From positions 1 through 63,608 of the forward strand of contig SUTX01000012.1 in the NCBI GenBank assembly GCA_015152465.1: a stretch of 63,608 nt of DNA, in the 5' to 3' direction. Below are positions 1-7,418 of this stretch, piece by piece; position 1 is the stretch's first letter, and every line of letters begins with the position of its first letter. The notes under the pieces were generated by a model that saw only the letters and a program-made list of their open reading frames with translations, was not told the DNA's origin and made no database searches. Made by a program: the position numbers and the translations under genes. The DNA is from Cyanobacteria bacterium SIG31. GTDB lineage: Bacteria > Cyanobacteriota > Vampirovibrionia > Gastranaerophilales > Gastranaerophilaceae.

Positions 1-196
1 GATACTTTTTTAAAGGTTTTTGTGTTTTAACTAATGTTATAATTTGATTTTGTGATTTAGTAAACGTAATATGAGAACTCCCACCTTTTGGCGACCTTGC
101 GATATAACCTAAACCTATCAAAACTTTCTCAGCTTCTTGATAAGTTATGTCCTTTTCTTCAAGGATTTTCTGTATAAGTTTATCATATTGTGTCAT
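1..196 (-). CDS. hicA: HicA-type toxin (partial, C-terminus beyond window)
   Basis: The minus strand reads 65 codons from an ATG at 196 down to the window edge, so the C-terminus lies outside. The protein opens MTQYDKLIQKILEEKDITYQ and continues with a glycine-leucine-glycine turn, a KGGSSHITF stretch and a lysine-rich end. This is the double-stranded-RNA-binding-like fold of HicA mRNA interferases; the family's catalytic His is in the G-S-x-H segment (SSH here, residues 40-42). HicA toxins cleave mRNA and are neutralised by HicB, which would be expected just downstream, outside the window. A palindromic direct repeat lies directly upstream. The family call rests on the KGGSSH block and the length; the partner cannot be seen. 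Confidence 0.7.
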   Translation of the reverse strand, partial: MTQYDKLIQKILEEKDITYQEAEKVLIGLGYIARSPKGGSSHITFTKSQNQIITLVKTQKPLKKY

Positions 197-202
197 ACTT
201 AT

Positions 203-225
203 ATGATATCATATTATGATATCAT
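203..225. promoter_or_regulatory. Paired palindromes upstream of hicA, probable operator
   Basis: The 10-bp palindrome ATGATATCAT occurs twice, at 203-212 and 216-225, separated by 3 bp and just upstream of the hicA start codon. Two spaced palindromes over a toxin-antitoxin promoter are typical of autoregulation by the antitoxin. The role is inferred; the repeat is seen. Confidence 0.5.
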
Positions 226-253
226 TTTCAAGCCCTATTAAAAAACAAAATAG

Positions 254-292
254 GTAGCTCCCATTTAAGCATTGTTAAGAGGCTTGAGCTAC
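254..292. other. Inverted repeat, possible structured RNA or terminator
   Basis: GTAGCTC at 254-260 pairs with GAGCTAC at 286-292, and an inner AAGC (267-270) pairs with GCTT (282-285), giving a bulged hairpin. No T-tract follows on either strand, so a classical terminator is not clear. Its role is unknown. Confidence 0.3.
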
Positions 293-353
293 TCTAATAA
301 CATAATAATATCATATTACTCCTAAATTTCAATAGAAATAATTATTCTTTAAT

Positions 354-382
354 ATAAAAAATGGCGAGGAAATTGCCCCGCC
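354..382 (-). terminator. Possible Rho-independent terminator (minus strand)
   Basis: GGCGaGG at 363-369 can pair with CCcCGCC at 376-382, and the minus-strand transcript then runs into a U-rich stretch (354-361). No intact minus-strand gene ends here, so it may be a remnant. Confidence 0.3.
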
Positions 383-473
383 TGTGACAGACCTAGTATT
401 ACTATGTAATACCTCAATCTAATAACATTATAACAGATATTTCATTAAATACAACCCTTTTAGAGATTTTTCT

Positions 474-1135
474 ATGGCAACAAAAAATACATCACTAATT
501 TGTAATAAATTTGGTGGGATTAGAAGAATTAATGCAACTTTTTCTAGTTCGCTTATTACTGCTTCTGATATTCAAAATGTAGAATTATTTAACACCGGAA
601 TTAATAGTGGTGTAGGAATAAGAACTGCTAAAGGTAACATCTCTATATGTGATTTAATTCCTAGTAATATGATGCAATGCATAATAAAATTGCAAATACA
701 ACACCAGGACAAGTAGATATTTTAGCTGACGAATACTTAACTGTTAATAATAATGCTCTGTATAATGGTGGAATAAAGAATGATAGAATAAACCATAATC
801 AATCAGAACCAGTAATGGCTATTGTAGATTATAGTAATGTTCCAAATGGAACTCAATTACCTCATAATCAAGAAGTTCTTATAAAAGGAACTGAAACATT
901 AAAATTAGCAAGTGTTGAACTAGACTTAACCTCTCCTGAAATTCAAAAAAAATTGCAGAGAATGAAAGACGGAGAAACTTTAATAATTGGTAGAGAAGGT
1001 GATATTGTTGTTAATGATTTAACTAGCAAAGTATCACGTAAACATCTAATAATCAAAAAACTTGGTAACCAATATGTTGTCAAAGATGTATCTACAAATG
1101 GTACTAAAATAGTCAAAAGTAACATATTGTTTTAA
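474..1135 (+). pseudogene. FHA-domain protein gene interrupted by a frameshift
   Basis: Two overlapping frames appear to be one gene. The first (474-716) carries an N-terminal region ending near GNISICDLIPSN. The second frame (usable from about 668, ATG at 677) continues with YDAMHNKIANTTPGQVD and ends in a forkhead-associated domain: IIGREGDIVV, then SRKHLII and DVSTNGTKI, which are the GR, SxxH and NG signature residues of FHA phosphothreonine-binding domains. Supplying one base near 666-668 would join the frames into a protein of about 220 residues. Either the gene is decayed or the base is missing from the assembly. FHA domains bind phosphothreonine peptides in signalling; no kinase lies nearby. 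The N-terminal region is not recognised. Confidence 0.55.
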
Positions 1136-1326
1136 ATCTGTTAGAAAGTATTATAAATAGAGAGTTTTGCTTATTCTTAATTATTGTTTAAAACAAAGCT
1201 ATAATTAATATAATTTGATTATTCAAATTGTAAGTATTTTTGCTTAACACACAGAACGCACACAACGAAGAATAGAACCACCTGAAACGCTTGTAAATTA
1301 ATGCTTTTGGTAGCATGGGTTTAAGT

Positions 1327-1368
1327 CTGAAAATCCCTGTGTCCTTGGTTCAATTCCGAGTTGCGGCA
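1327..1368 (+). other. 3' half of tRNA-Phe(GAA), truncated at the anticodon loop
   Basis: From CTGAAAA (anticodon loop, GAA) the sequence follows a tRNA-Phe through the TCCC anticodon stem, variable loop, TTCAATT T-loop and acceptor strand ending TTGCGGCA. The 5' half is absent: no GCCGCAA acceptor strand lies upstream, and the bases before 1327 do not form the matching anticodon stem. It cannot be a working tRNA. A fragment running from the anticodon loop to the 3' end is what tyrosine integrases leave when they recombine in a tRNA gene. Confidence 0.7.
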
Positions 1369-1804
1369 AATTTTTTTGTGCTACGCATGTATTTACCCGC
1401 AACTCGGAATTTATTTTTAGGATGCGTCTCACCGATTTGCAATCGGATTCGACTATCTCCATTCAAAATGATACTTAATCATTTTGAACGGAGTCCTTGG
1501 CAAATTTTTTTGTTTCTTTTTGCTCAAAAACAGCATATCTGTTTTTGTAAGTCCTTGGTTCCCTCTCGCAAAACTTGACATTTAGTCAACTTTTGCTTGG
1601 CAGAGTGAGTTGCGGCAAAATTTTTTGTGCTACGCATGTAGAGAAAGAGCTTGCTACAAGCCATACTTACAAGCTGATATTAATTCTCCAAAACTGCTTG
1701 TAGGTATAACTACAAGCTATGTGTAATTTACCCCCAACTTGGAAATCATTTTTAGAATGCGTCTCACCAATTTCAATCTGACTCGACTATCTCCATTCAA
1801 AATT
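1358..1804. repeat. Degenerate direct repeats derived from the tRNA-Phe end
   Basis: No gene is seen between 1136 and 1805. The tRNA-Phe end plus about 22 nt of flank (1358-1390) recurs at about 1608-1640 with one mismatch. The same end also occurs inverted: ATTCCGAGTTGCGG near 1353-1366 pairs with CCGCAACTCGGAAT near 1399-1412. A block of about 70 bp at 1402-1471 recurs, roughly 80 percent identical by eye, at 1736-1804. Short perfect hairpins sit between, including TTCAAAATGAT with its complement around 1464-1492 and CAAAAACAG with its complement near 1525-1548. It looks like repeated integration or duplication scars. Confidence 0.55.
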
Positions 1805-1805
1805 C

Positions 1806-2660
1806 TTAGTTTAAAACATTAACAGATTTTTCGATAACACTGAATTCAAAATTGTCTTTGAATTTTTTCTTTTCGCCATCAATATGACCCATTGTCCATT
1901 TGTTATCAATTCTAAGTTTAGAAGTTTTGAAATACATTGCTCTAGAGCTATCTACTCTATGTTTGAAAAGTATGTTTAAAAACTCTATGAAAAAGACAAT
2001 AGGATTTTTTGTTTTTAAGATGAATACATCCATTAATCCGTCATCTAACTTGCATCTATTCCCTACTGAAACCAAATTTTGATACATATTAGCTGCGTTT
2101 GCAACAATTATACAAGAAGCTTTTACATCAAACTCTTTGTCGTCATAAGCTATATGGTATTCTTGCGGGATAAGTCTTAGGGCAAATAGAATACCTGCTA
2201 TAAAATATGAAAAATATCCAAATTTATTTTTTATAGATTGTGGAGTTTTTCCGATGATATCAGAATCATAGCCTAAGCCAAATCTTAAAATACATGGCGT
2301 GTTGTTTATAGATATAACATCGATTTTTTGGGTATTTCCTTTTTCTAAAATTTTAAGAGCTCGTTTTATATTTGTTGGTATGCCTAGTTTTGCAGCTAAT
2401 AAATTTGCTGTGCCACACGGTATTATCCCGAGAGTTTTGTCAGTGTTGATAACAAGTGGTAGAACTTTGTTTATGGTTCCGTCACCACCCATTGCGATAA
2501 TTGTATCAAAGTCTGAAGTGTCTATATTATCTACATCACAAATATCTAGAATTATAAAATCTTCAGAGTTCTTATATAAAAACTTTCTTAATGTCTTTTT
2601 ATTTAATACTGCGGTCTTCCGACCAGCTCTATAATTACTTACAACAAGAACATTTTTCAT
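1806..2660 (-). CDS. Diacylglycerol/lipid kinase family protein (DagK/YegS-like)
   Basis: 284 residues, the normal length for the single-domain lipid kinase family. The nucleotide-binding GGDGT motif lies at 58-62 and is followed by the PCGTAN segment at 81-86, both diagnostic of the DAGK catalytic domain. The C-terminal half is the beta-rich domain with DGLMDVFIL. Members phosphorylate diacylglycerol or related lipids to phosphatidic acid with ATP at the inner membrane. The gene is the last of the long minus-strand run and follows a PAP2 phosphatase by 2 bp, so the two could recycle lipids or undecaprenyl carriers released by polysaccharide assembly. The substrate is not determined by the sequence. 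Confidence 0.85.
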   Translation of the reverse strand: MKNVLVVSNYRAGRKTAVLNKKTLRKFLYKNSEDFIILDICDVDNIDTSDFDTIIAMGGDGTINKVLPLVINTDKTLGIIPCGTANLLAAKLGIPTNIKRALKILEKGNTQKIDVISINNTPCILRFGLGYDSDIIGKTPQSIKNKFGYFSYFIAGILFALRLIPQEYHIAYDDKEFDVKASCIIVANAANMYQNLVSVGNRCKLDDGLMDVFILKTKNPIVFFIEFLNILFKHRVDSSRAMYFKTSKLRIDNKWTMGHIDGEKKKFKDNFEFSVIEKSVNVLN

Positions 2661-2662
2661 TT

Positions 2663-3274
2663 CTATAACCCTATATATTTTTCAAAAAATTTTCTAGCAT
2701 TAATATAAATTATTAGCAAGATTATACCTAAAAAATAAGCTGCTAAGACATCAGTAGGATTATGAACGCCAAGCCAAGCTCTGCTGAACCCGATTAATGC
2801 CATCCACGTTGATGCAATTGTGATACCAACTATTTTTAAAGCTTTGTTTTCACAATATTTAATTAAGTAATAAATTATCATACCCCATAGGCAAAATGAA
2901 ATTAGGGTATGACTTGAAACATAACTAAACCCTCCTGGGTGTACTGATAAGTGTAATTCCATAGGTGGTCTAGGACGTTCTACGATGTGTTTTAGTATGC
3001 TACTAAATCCGTATGTTATTAAAGGAATAGCTCCTAAAAAAGCTATGTCGAAGTATTTCTTCTTGCGCGCAAAACATATCCAAGCAAAAATTAAAGGAAT
3101 TACGATCATTGTTGCATAAAGCATTCCGTCAAAAGCGGTTGGAACCCAAAGAGGCACATCTTTTAGCAAGCTTTGGATGTAAATAATTAATTCCCTATCC
3201 CACAAAGTAATTGCAGGATAGGTATTAATTACAACTGAAAATAAGATAAATAATACTATTAAAAATAATAACAT
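2663..3274 (-). CDS. PAP2-superfamily membrane phosphatase
   Basis: 203 residues with about six hydrophobic segments. The three PAP2 phosphatase signatures are present: KHIVERPRP at 95-103, an SSH around 120-122 (usually PSGH) and SRAWLGVH at 164-171, carrying the catalytic histidines. Such enzymes hydrolyse lipid phosphates, including undecaprenyl pyrophosphate and phosphatidic acid, with the active site facing outward. Its place between a polysaccharide cluster and a lipid kinase suits carrier-lipid recycling, but substrate specificity is inferred. There is 2 bp between its start-distal end and the kinase start. Confidence 0.85.
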   Translation of the reverse strand: MLLFLIVLFILFSVVINTYPAITLWDRELIIYIQSLLKDVPLWVPTAFDGMLYATMIVIPLIFAWICFARKKKYFDIAFLGAIPLITYGFSSILKHIVERPRPPMELHLSVHPGGFSYVSSHTLISFCLWGMIIYYLIKYCENKALKIVGITIASTWMALIGFSRAWLGVHNPTDVLAAYFLGIILLIIYINARKFFEKYIGL

Positions 3275-3299
3275 TTTAAGTCCTTATTTACCCCTACTC

Positions 3300-4820
3300 T
3301 TATTTACCCCCGCCACAGCCAGCGCATTGACCTGTGCATTTGTGAGCAGGAGGTTCTTTTGAACAGAAAGTATCTCTATCAATATAATATTCACCTTCAA
3401 GAGGGAATATTGTCATCCATAAATTGTTGCGCCAATCTTCATCAAGTATTTCTTTTACTTCATTAGAATACTTATCGATTTTTGCAGTGATTTCAGGATT
3501 TGTTAGATAATCTGCAGCTTTAGCGTGTGTTTCATAAGGCTTGAATTCTTCGTAGTATTTCCTCAAGACTTCTGGTCTATCTACAATCATACAAGGACGA
3601 AGCATATTTCCGTCTTCGTAAGGAATACCGTCTCTTATTGCTCTCATAAATGGAGTAGCTAAAGCTTCTGTTAAAGTGCAGTCATTTACGTTATGAGTAG
3701 CTAAGTGAACGAAAGTACAAGGCTCTACATCACCTTTTGGATTAACGTGAATATATTGTCTTCCGCCAGCGATGCAGCCCATCATTTCTGGTCCATCGCC
3801 CCAGAAATCTACTGTCATCATTGGAAGTGTATTTCTTGCATTATAAACAGCTTTTAAGATTTGTTGTCTTTGCTTAGCGTCGGGCACTAAATCAACGTCT
3901 GGATTTTCACCGATTGGAACATAATGGAAGAACCAAGACCACAAACAACCTTTATCAGAAAGCATTTTCATGAATTCGTCAGAAGTTACTTCATCGCAGT
4001 TTTCTCTTGTTGCAGTAATAGAGCTACCAAAGAATACACCGGCTTTTTTAAGCATATCCATTTTTTCCATAACCATATCAAAGCAACCTTTGCCTCTGAT
4101 TTTGTCGTTATTTTCTTTATAACCACCTAAAGAGAACATTGGCTGAACGTTACCTAGTTTAACGAGTTTTTCAACAGTTTTTTCTGTAATTAGAGAACCG
4201 TTTGTGAAAGTAATGAATGTACAGTCGCTAAATTCTTCAGCTAATTCTAAAAACTCTTTACGGCAGAAAGGCTCGCCACCAACGATTGGGAATATGTGAA
4301 TACCCATTTCGTCACGAGCTTCCTTGAAGATTGCTCTCCATTTTTCTTTTGTTAAATCTTCTCTAACATCATATTCGTGAGCCCAGCAACCTTTGCAGTT
4401 GAAGTTACAGTTTTTAGTAATACTTGCTAACAAAACTGTTGGCGGGAAGAATCCGTTACGATTATTAAACTCAGTACGTTTTCTTAAATTATCACCGTAA
4501 TATCCGTTAACAAAGAAATTTTTAATCCATTTGTTTCTGCAATTTGGGTGAAGCTCTGTTAGAATACGTTTCCACCAGAATAAATGTGCGTGTTCAGATT
4601 GGAATAACCATTGCATTCTCTTAGCGTGATTGATTCCACCTTTTGAACCTGCGATTTTTTCGAAAATTTTAGCTAAGTAAACAAGTTTTTCTTTTCTAAA
4701 ATTCGTTCCTAAATAATTGATTAATCCATCAATTGCCATATTATTAAGTTTCAATTTAGCTCTATCAAACAATCCCATAGAGTTTGGCTGCCACATAGCC
4801 GATTGTTCTTTTACTCTCAT
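3300..4820 (-). CDS. Radical SAM protein with SPASM-like C-terminus
   Basis: 506 residues. The CX3CX2C cluster motif that ligates the SAM-cleaving [4Fe-4S] is at C138, C142 and C145 (NCNFNCKGCW). GGEPFCR follows, the GGEP-type SAM-binding loop. A second cysteine group (GCIAGG, then VEPCTF) resembles a SPASM or twitch auxiliary-cluster region, and the tail is Cys/Gly rich (KCTGQCAGCGGGK). The N-terminal 130 residues are an extra region. The reaction is unknown; relatives modify peptides, lipids or cofactors. It lies between Wzz and PAP2 in the polysaccharide run, so modification of the polymer or its lipid carrier is possible. The ATG is preceded by an AAAGG ribosome site. Confidence 0.8.
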   Translation of the reverse strand: MRVKEQSAMWQPNSMGLFDRAKLKLNNMAIDGLINYLGTNFRKEKLVYLAKIFEKIAGSKGGINHAKRMQWLFQSEHAHLFWWKRILTELHPNCRNKWIKNFFVNGYYGDNLRKRTEFNNRNGFFPPTVLLASITKNCNFNCKGCWAHEYDVREDLTKEKWRAIFKEARDEMGIHIFPIVGGEPFCRKEFLELAEEFSDCTFITFTNGSLITEKTVEKLVKLGNVQPMFSLGGYKENNDKIRGKGCFDMVMEKMDMLKKAGVFFGSSITATRENCDEVTSDEFMKMLSDKGCLWSWFFHYVPIGENPDVDLVPDAKQRQQILKAVYNARNTLPMMTVDFWGDGPEMMGCIAGGRQYIHVNPKGDVEPCTFVHLATHNVNDCTLTEALATPFMRAIRDGIPYEDGNMLRPCMIVDRPEVLRKYYEEFKPYETHAKAADYLTNPEITAKIDKYSNEVKEILDEDWRNNLWMTIFPLEGEYYIDRDTFCSKEPPAHKCTGQCAGCGGGK

Positions 4821-4834
4821 TTTTTGCCTTTCTT

Positions 4835-6199
4835 TTATACCAAAACTTCTCTTAGTATGTTTTTATTCATTTCATTTAGCATTTGTTTAACTTGTTTATA
4901 TAATTCTGCATCCGTTTGGTTTATAGAAGCAATTATGATTAAGTCTGTAGAGTTTTCTATTCCGCTAACAAAATTGCTAGAAATGTCTGCTTGAACCATA
5001 TTCAAGTTTTTGAACTCTTTTAAATTTTTTACTAAACTTGTTGGCAATTTTTCGAAAGCAACAAGCGTAATATTTTTATTTTGATTAGTTAAAAGCGCTC
5101 TTTTTAAGTTAATGTAGTCTTTTTCTACACTATATATAATGTTATCACCTAACATTGAATAAGCAAGTTTTTTGTCTGTAATCTCTTTGTAAATAACAGC
5201 GATTAGAGAAGCTATTACACCGAAGACGATTCCTAAAATGATGTTAGTGAACAATTTTGGTGAAGCTTGTTCATAGTCTTTAAGCAATCTTGGAGCTTTT
5301 AGAACAACTACTTTTGAAGAATCAGACATTTCTTCAACAAGCTTTGCCCATTCTAATCTTTTAGAAAGCTCAGCAACCTTTGCAGCTTCTTCTGTAACAG
5401 CAATTTTTGATTTATGGCCCTCGATAAGCTGTGATCTCAATTGTCCCATCGCACTTTGTGCAGAAGATGAAAAAGCGCTCATAGCAGAGATGTTTGCGGT
5501 TTGCATAAACGCTTGTTCTGGTAAACCAGAAACGTTATCAACAGATTTTTTCAAATCTTCTTTAGCTTGGTTGTAGCTCTTTTCGATTATGCGTTTGTCT
5601 GATTTAGACTTTTCTGCGTTAAGTTCTTTTTGTAGTTGAACATAGTTTGAAATAATTGAACTTACTACGTTATAAGCAAGCTCTTTGTCTTTACTTTTGT
5701 ATGAAATAGTTACAACGTTAGTTCCTTTTTTGTTTTCAAAAGTAATTCCTTTTTTTAAGAAAGCTTGAGTTGTTAAATATTGTCCTGTTTTTTTAGTTGG
5801 GAAAATGCCATAGACTTTTTTGAACTTCAAATCGTTTTCTTTGATAACTCTATCGATTACAAGCGGTGATTGCATAAGCTCTAATTCGTTAGTAAGGTTT
5901 CCACTGCCAGACATAAGCGCAGCCATTCCGCCAGCGGCTCCTAGCTCAGCAATTGCGTAAGGGTTAAGGTCAACGAAGTTTGAGTTGTTGGACTTGTTGA
6001 TGTATAAATCTGCGTCGACGACGTATTTTTTAGCAGAAATAAAAGTCATAAGAATAAAGAAAGCGAGAACAGAAGCGAAAACTTTTACGATAAGCTCTTT
6101 TCTGCTCCAGATTGCAAGTGCAATCTTTTTTAAATCGATTGTCAATTCTTCGTCCAATTCATCAGCCGGACAGTAATAGTTTAAATTTTGCTGTTCCAT
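4835..6199 (-). CDS. Wzz/GumC-type polysaccharide chain-length regulator
   Basis: 454 residues with the co-polymerase layout: a transmembrane helix near 38-56, a long periplasmic part with coiled-coil segments (about 200-310), and a second helix near 318-338 (NIILGIVFGVIASLIAVIY). The PRLLKDYEQASPK segment before helix 2 is the proline-rich stretch of the family. Beyond helix 2 is a cytoplasmic part of about 115 residues with no Walker motif, so this is not a full BY-kinase. Wzz proteins set polymer length together with Wzy and Wza. A strong AAGGAG precedes the ATG. The gene follows the flippase and fits the Wzy-dependent pathway here. Confidence 0.8.
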   Translation of the reverse strand: MEQQNLNYYCPADELDEELTIDLKKIALAIWSRKELIVKVFASVLAFFILMTFISAKKYVVDADLYINKSNNSNFVDLNPYAIAELGAAGGMAALMSGSGNLTNELELMQSPLVIDRVIKENDLKFKKVYGIFPTKKTGQYLTTQAFLKKGITFENKKGTNVVTISYKSKDKELAYNVVSSIISNYVQLQKELNAEKSKSDKRIIEKSYNQAKEDLKKSVDNVSGLPEQAFMQTANISAMSAFSSSAQSAMGQLRSQLIEGHKSKIAVTEEAAKVAELSKRLEWAKLVEEMSDSSKVVVLKAPRLLKDYEQASPKLFTNIILGIVFGVIASLIAVIYKEITDKKLAYSMLGDNIIYSVEKDYINLKRALLTNQNKNITLVAFEKLPTSLVKNLKEFKNLNMVQADISSNFVSGIENSTDLIIIASINQTDAELYKQVKQMLNEMNKNILREVLV

Positions 6200-6209
6200 G
6201 TGTTCTCCT

Positions 6210-7418
6210 TTATGTTTTGTTCTTTAATAATTGTTTCGTTTTTTGCATATAAGCTATTCCAATATAGCTTGCTGATAATAAGTATGCCAGCGCAGCTGAA
6301 TATATGCCATATTTATATGTTAATAGTAGTGTAAAAATTGATATAATAATAGCTTTGATTTGCATTTGCCAAATTATATTTGTTTTATTTTTTGCCATGA
6401 TATAAGTTATATAAACTTTTCCCATTCCATAAAAAATATTAGCAATACTTAAGATAAGAAGAATAAAATATGCATTTTTATATTCGACTTGTCCATAAAG
6501 TATTTCCAGAATTGTTTTCCCAAATAAAATAAAGAATACTAAAGTTGAAATTGTTATAATATTCATCTTTTTTACTTCGTTTTTTAGTAAAGTAAGAGCT
6601 TTATTGGGAGAAATATCAATAAATTCAGGCATTATTTTTTGCACTTGAGCACTTATAAGTAACATAATAATCCCTGCAATTGTATTTGCAGCAAAATATA
6701 AAGCAGCTAAAACTTTAGGAACCTGCGTTGAAACAAAGACTCCTTGTATTTGTGAATATAATATGAAACAAATATTTATTAACATAAATGATAGAATACT
6801 TTTATCAACCAATTTAAAGGACTCTTTAATATTTTTAAATAGAGTTAAATATGGTATTTGGGCAAGTAAAGAAGTTTGACTAAGATTAATAATACCTAAG
6901 CAAATATTTATTATTAAAAATATTTCTAGTTTTAATTTGAAAATGTAGGATGTTATAGCAATTATAAAGATTAGAAACGCGTAAATGATATTTATAAAAC
7001 TAATTTGATTAAACTTTCTGGTAGCTTGAAAATATGGTAATATGAGTGCAAAAAAAGTTCCATCTAAAAAAGTCCGAATAAAAATAAGCATGAAAAGATA
7101 TTTATGTTCCACCCAACTAAAAGGTAATCCAAGTAAAACTATAAAAATTAATAGTAGAGCATTCATTAAAAATAAAGCGATTTTTAGTTTTACTTTTTCA
7201 ACATTGTTTTGAGAAGATACTAATATATAAGATTCAAAACCCATGTTTGCGAGAACCAATATAAAAGTAGATAGAGTTTTATAACTTGTAAAAATTCCAT
7301 AATCGTAAACAGTTAAGTATCTAGCAATTATGAACAAAACAATAGTTCCTGCAATTTGTCTTGCATAGAGAGAGATTGGATATAAGTGATTTTTAAATAT
7401 TTCAATTATTTTCTGCAT
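6210..7418 (-). CDS. Polysaccharide flippase, Wzx/MATE-like (oligosaccharide flippase family)
   Basis: 402 residues, almost wholly hydrophobic, with about 12 predicted membrane helices and short basic loops. The N-terminal RQIAGTIVLFIIARYLTVYD block resembles the opening helix of O-antigen flippases of the polysaccharide biosynthesis family. The protein would move undecaprenyl-linked repeat units across the inner membrane to the polymerase. It overlaps the upstream pyruvyl transferase fusion by 13 bp, which implies co-transcription. Only fold and context support the call; substrate specificity cannot be read. Confidence 0.8.
   Translation of the reverse strand: MQKIIEIFKNHLYPISLYARQIAGTIVLFIIARYLTVYDYGIFTSYKTLSTFILVLANMGFESYILVSSQNNVEKVKLKIALFLMNALLLIFIVLLGLPFSWVEHKYLFMLIFIRTFLDGTFFALILPYFQATRKFNQISFINIIYAFLIFIIAITSYIFKLKLEIFLIINICLGIINLSQTSLLAQIPYLTLFKNIKESFKLVDKSILSFMLINICFILYSQIQGVFVSTQVPKVLAALYFAANTIAGIIMLLISAQVQKIMPEFIDISPNKALTLLKNEVKKMNIITISTLVFFILFGKTILEILYGQVEYKNAYFILLILSIANIFYGMGKVYITYIMAKNKTNIIWQMQIKAIIISIFTLLLTYKYGIYSAALAYLLSASYIGIAYMQKTKQLLKNKT

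Noticed and set aside
1315..1578. Open frame of 87 codons across the tRNA-Phe fragment and repeats
   Set aside because: It runs through the tRNA-derived sequence and hairpins, has no ribosome site and gives no recognisable protein.
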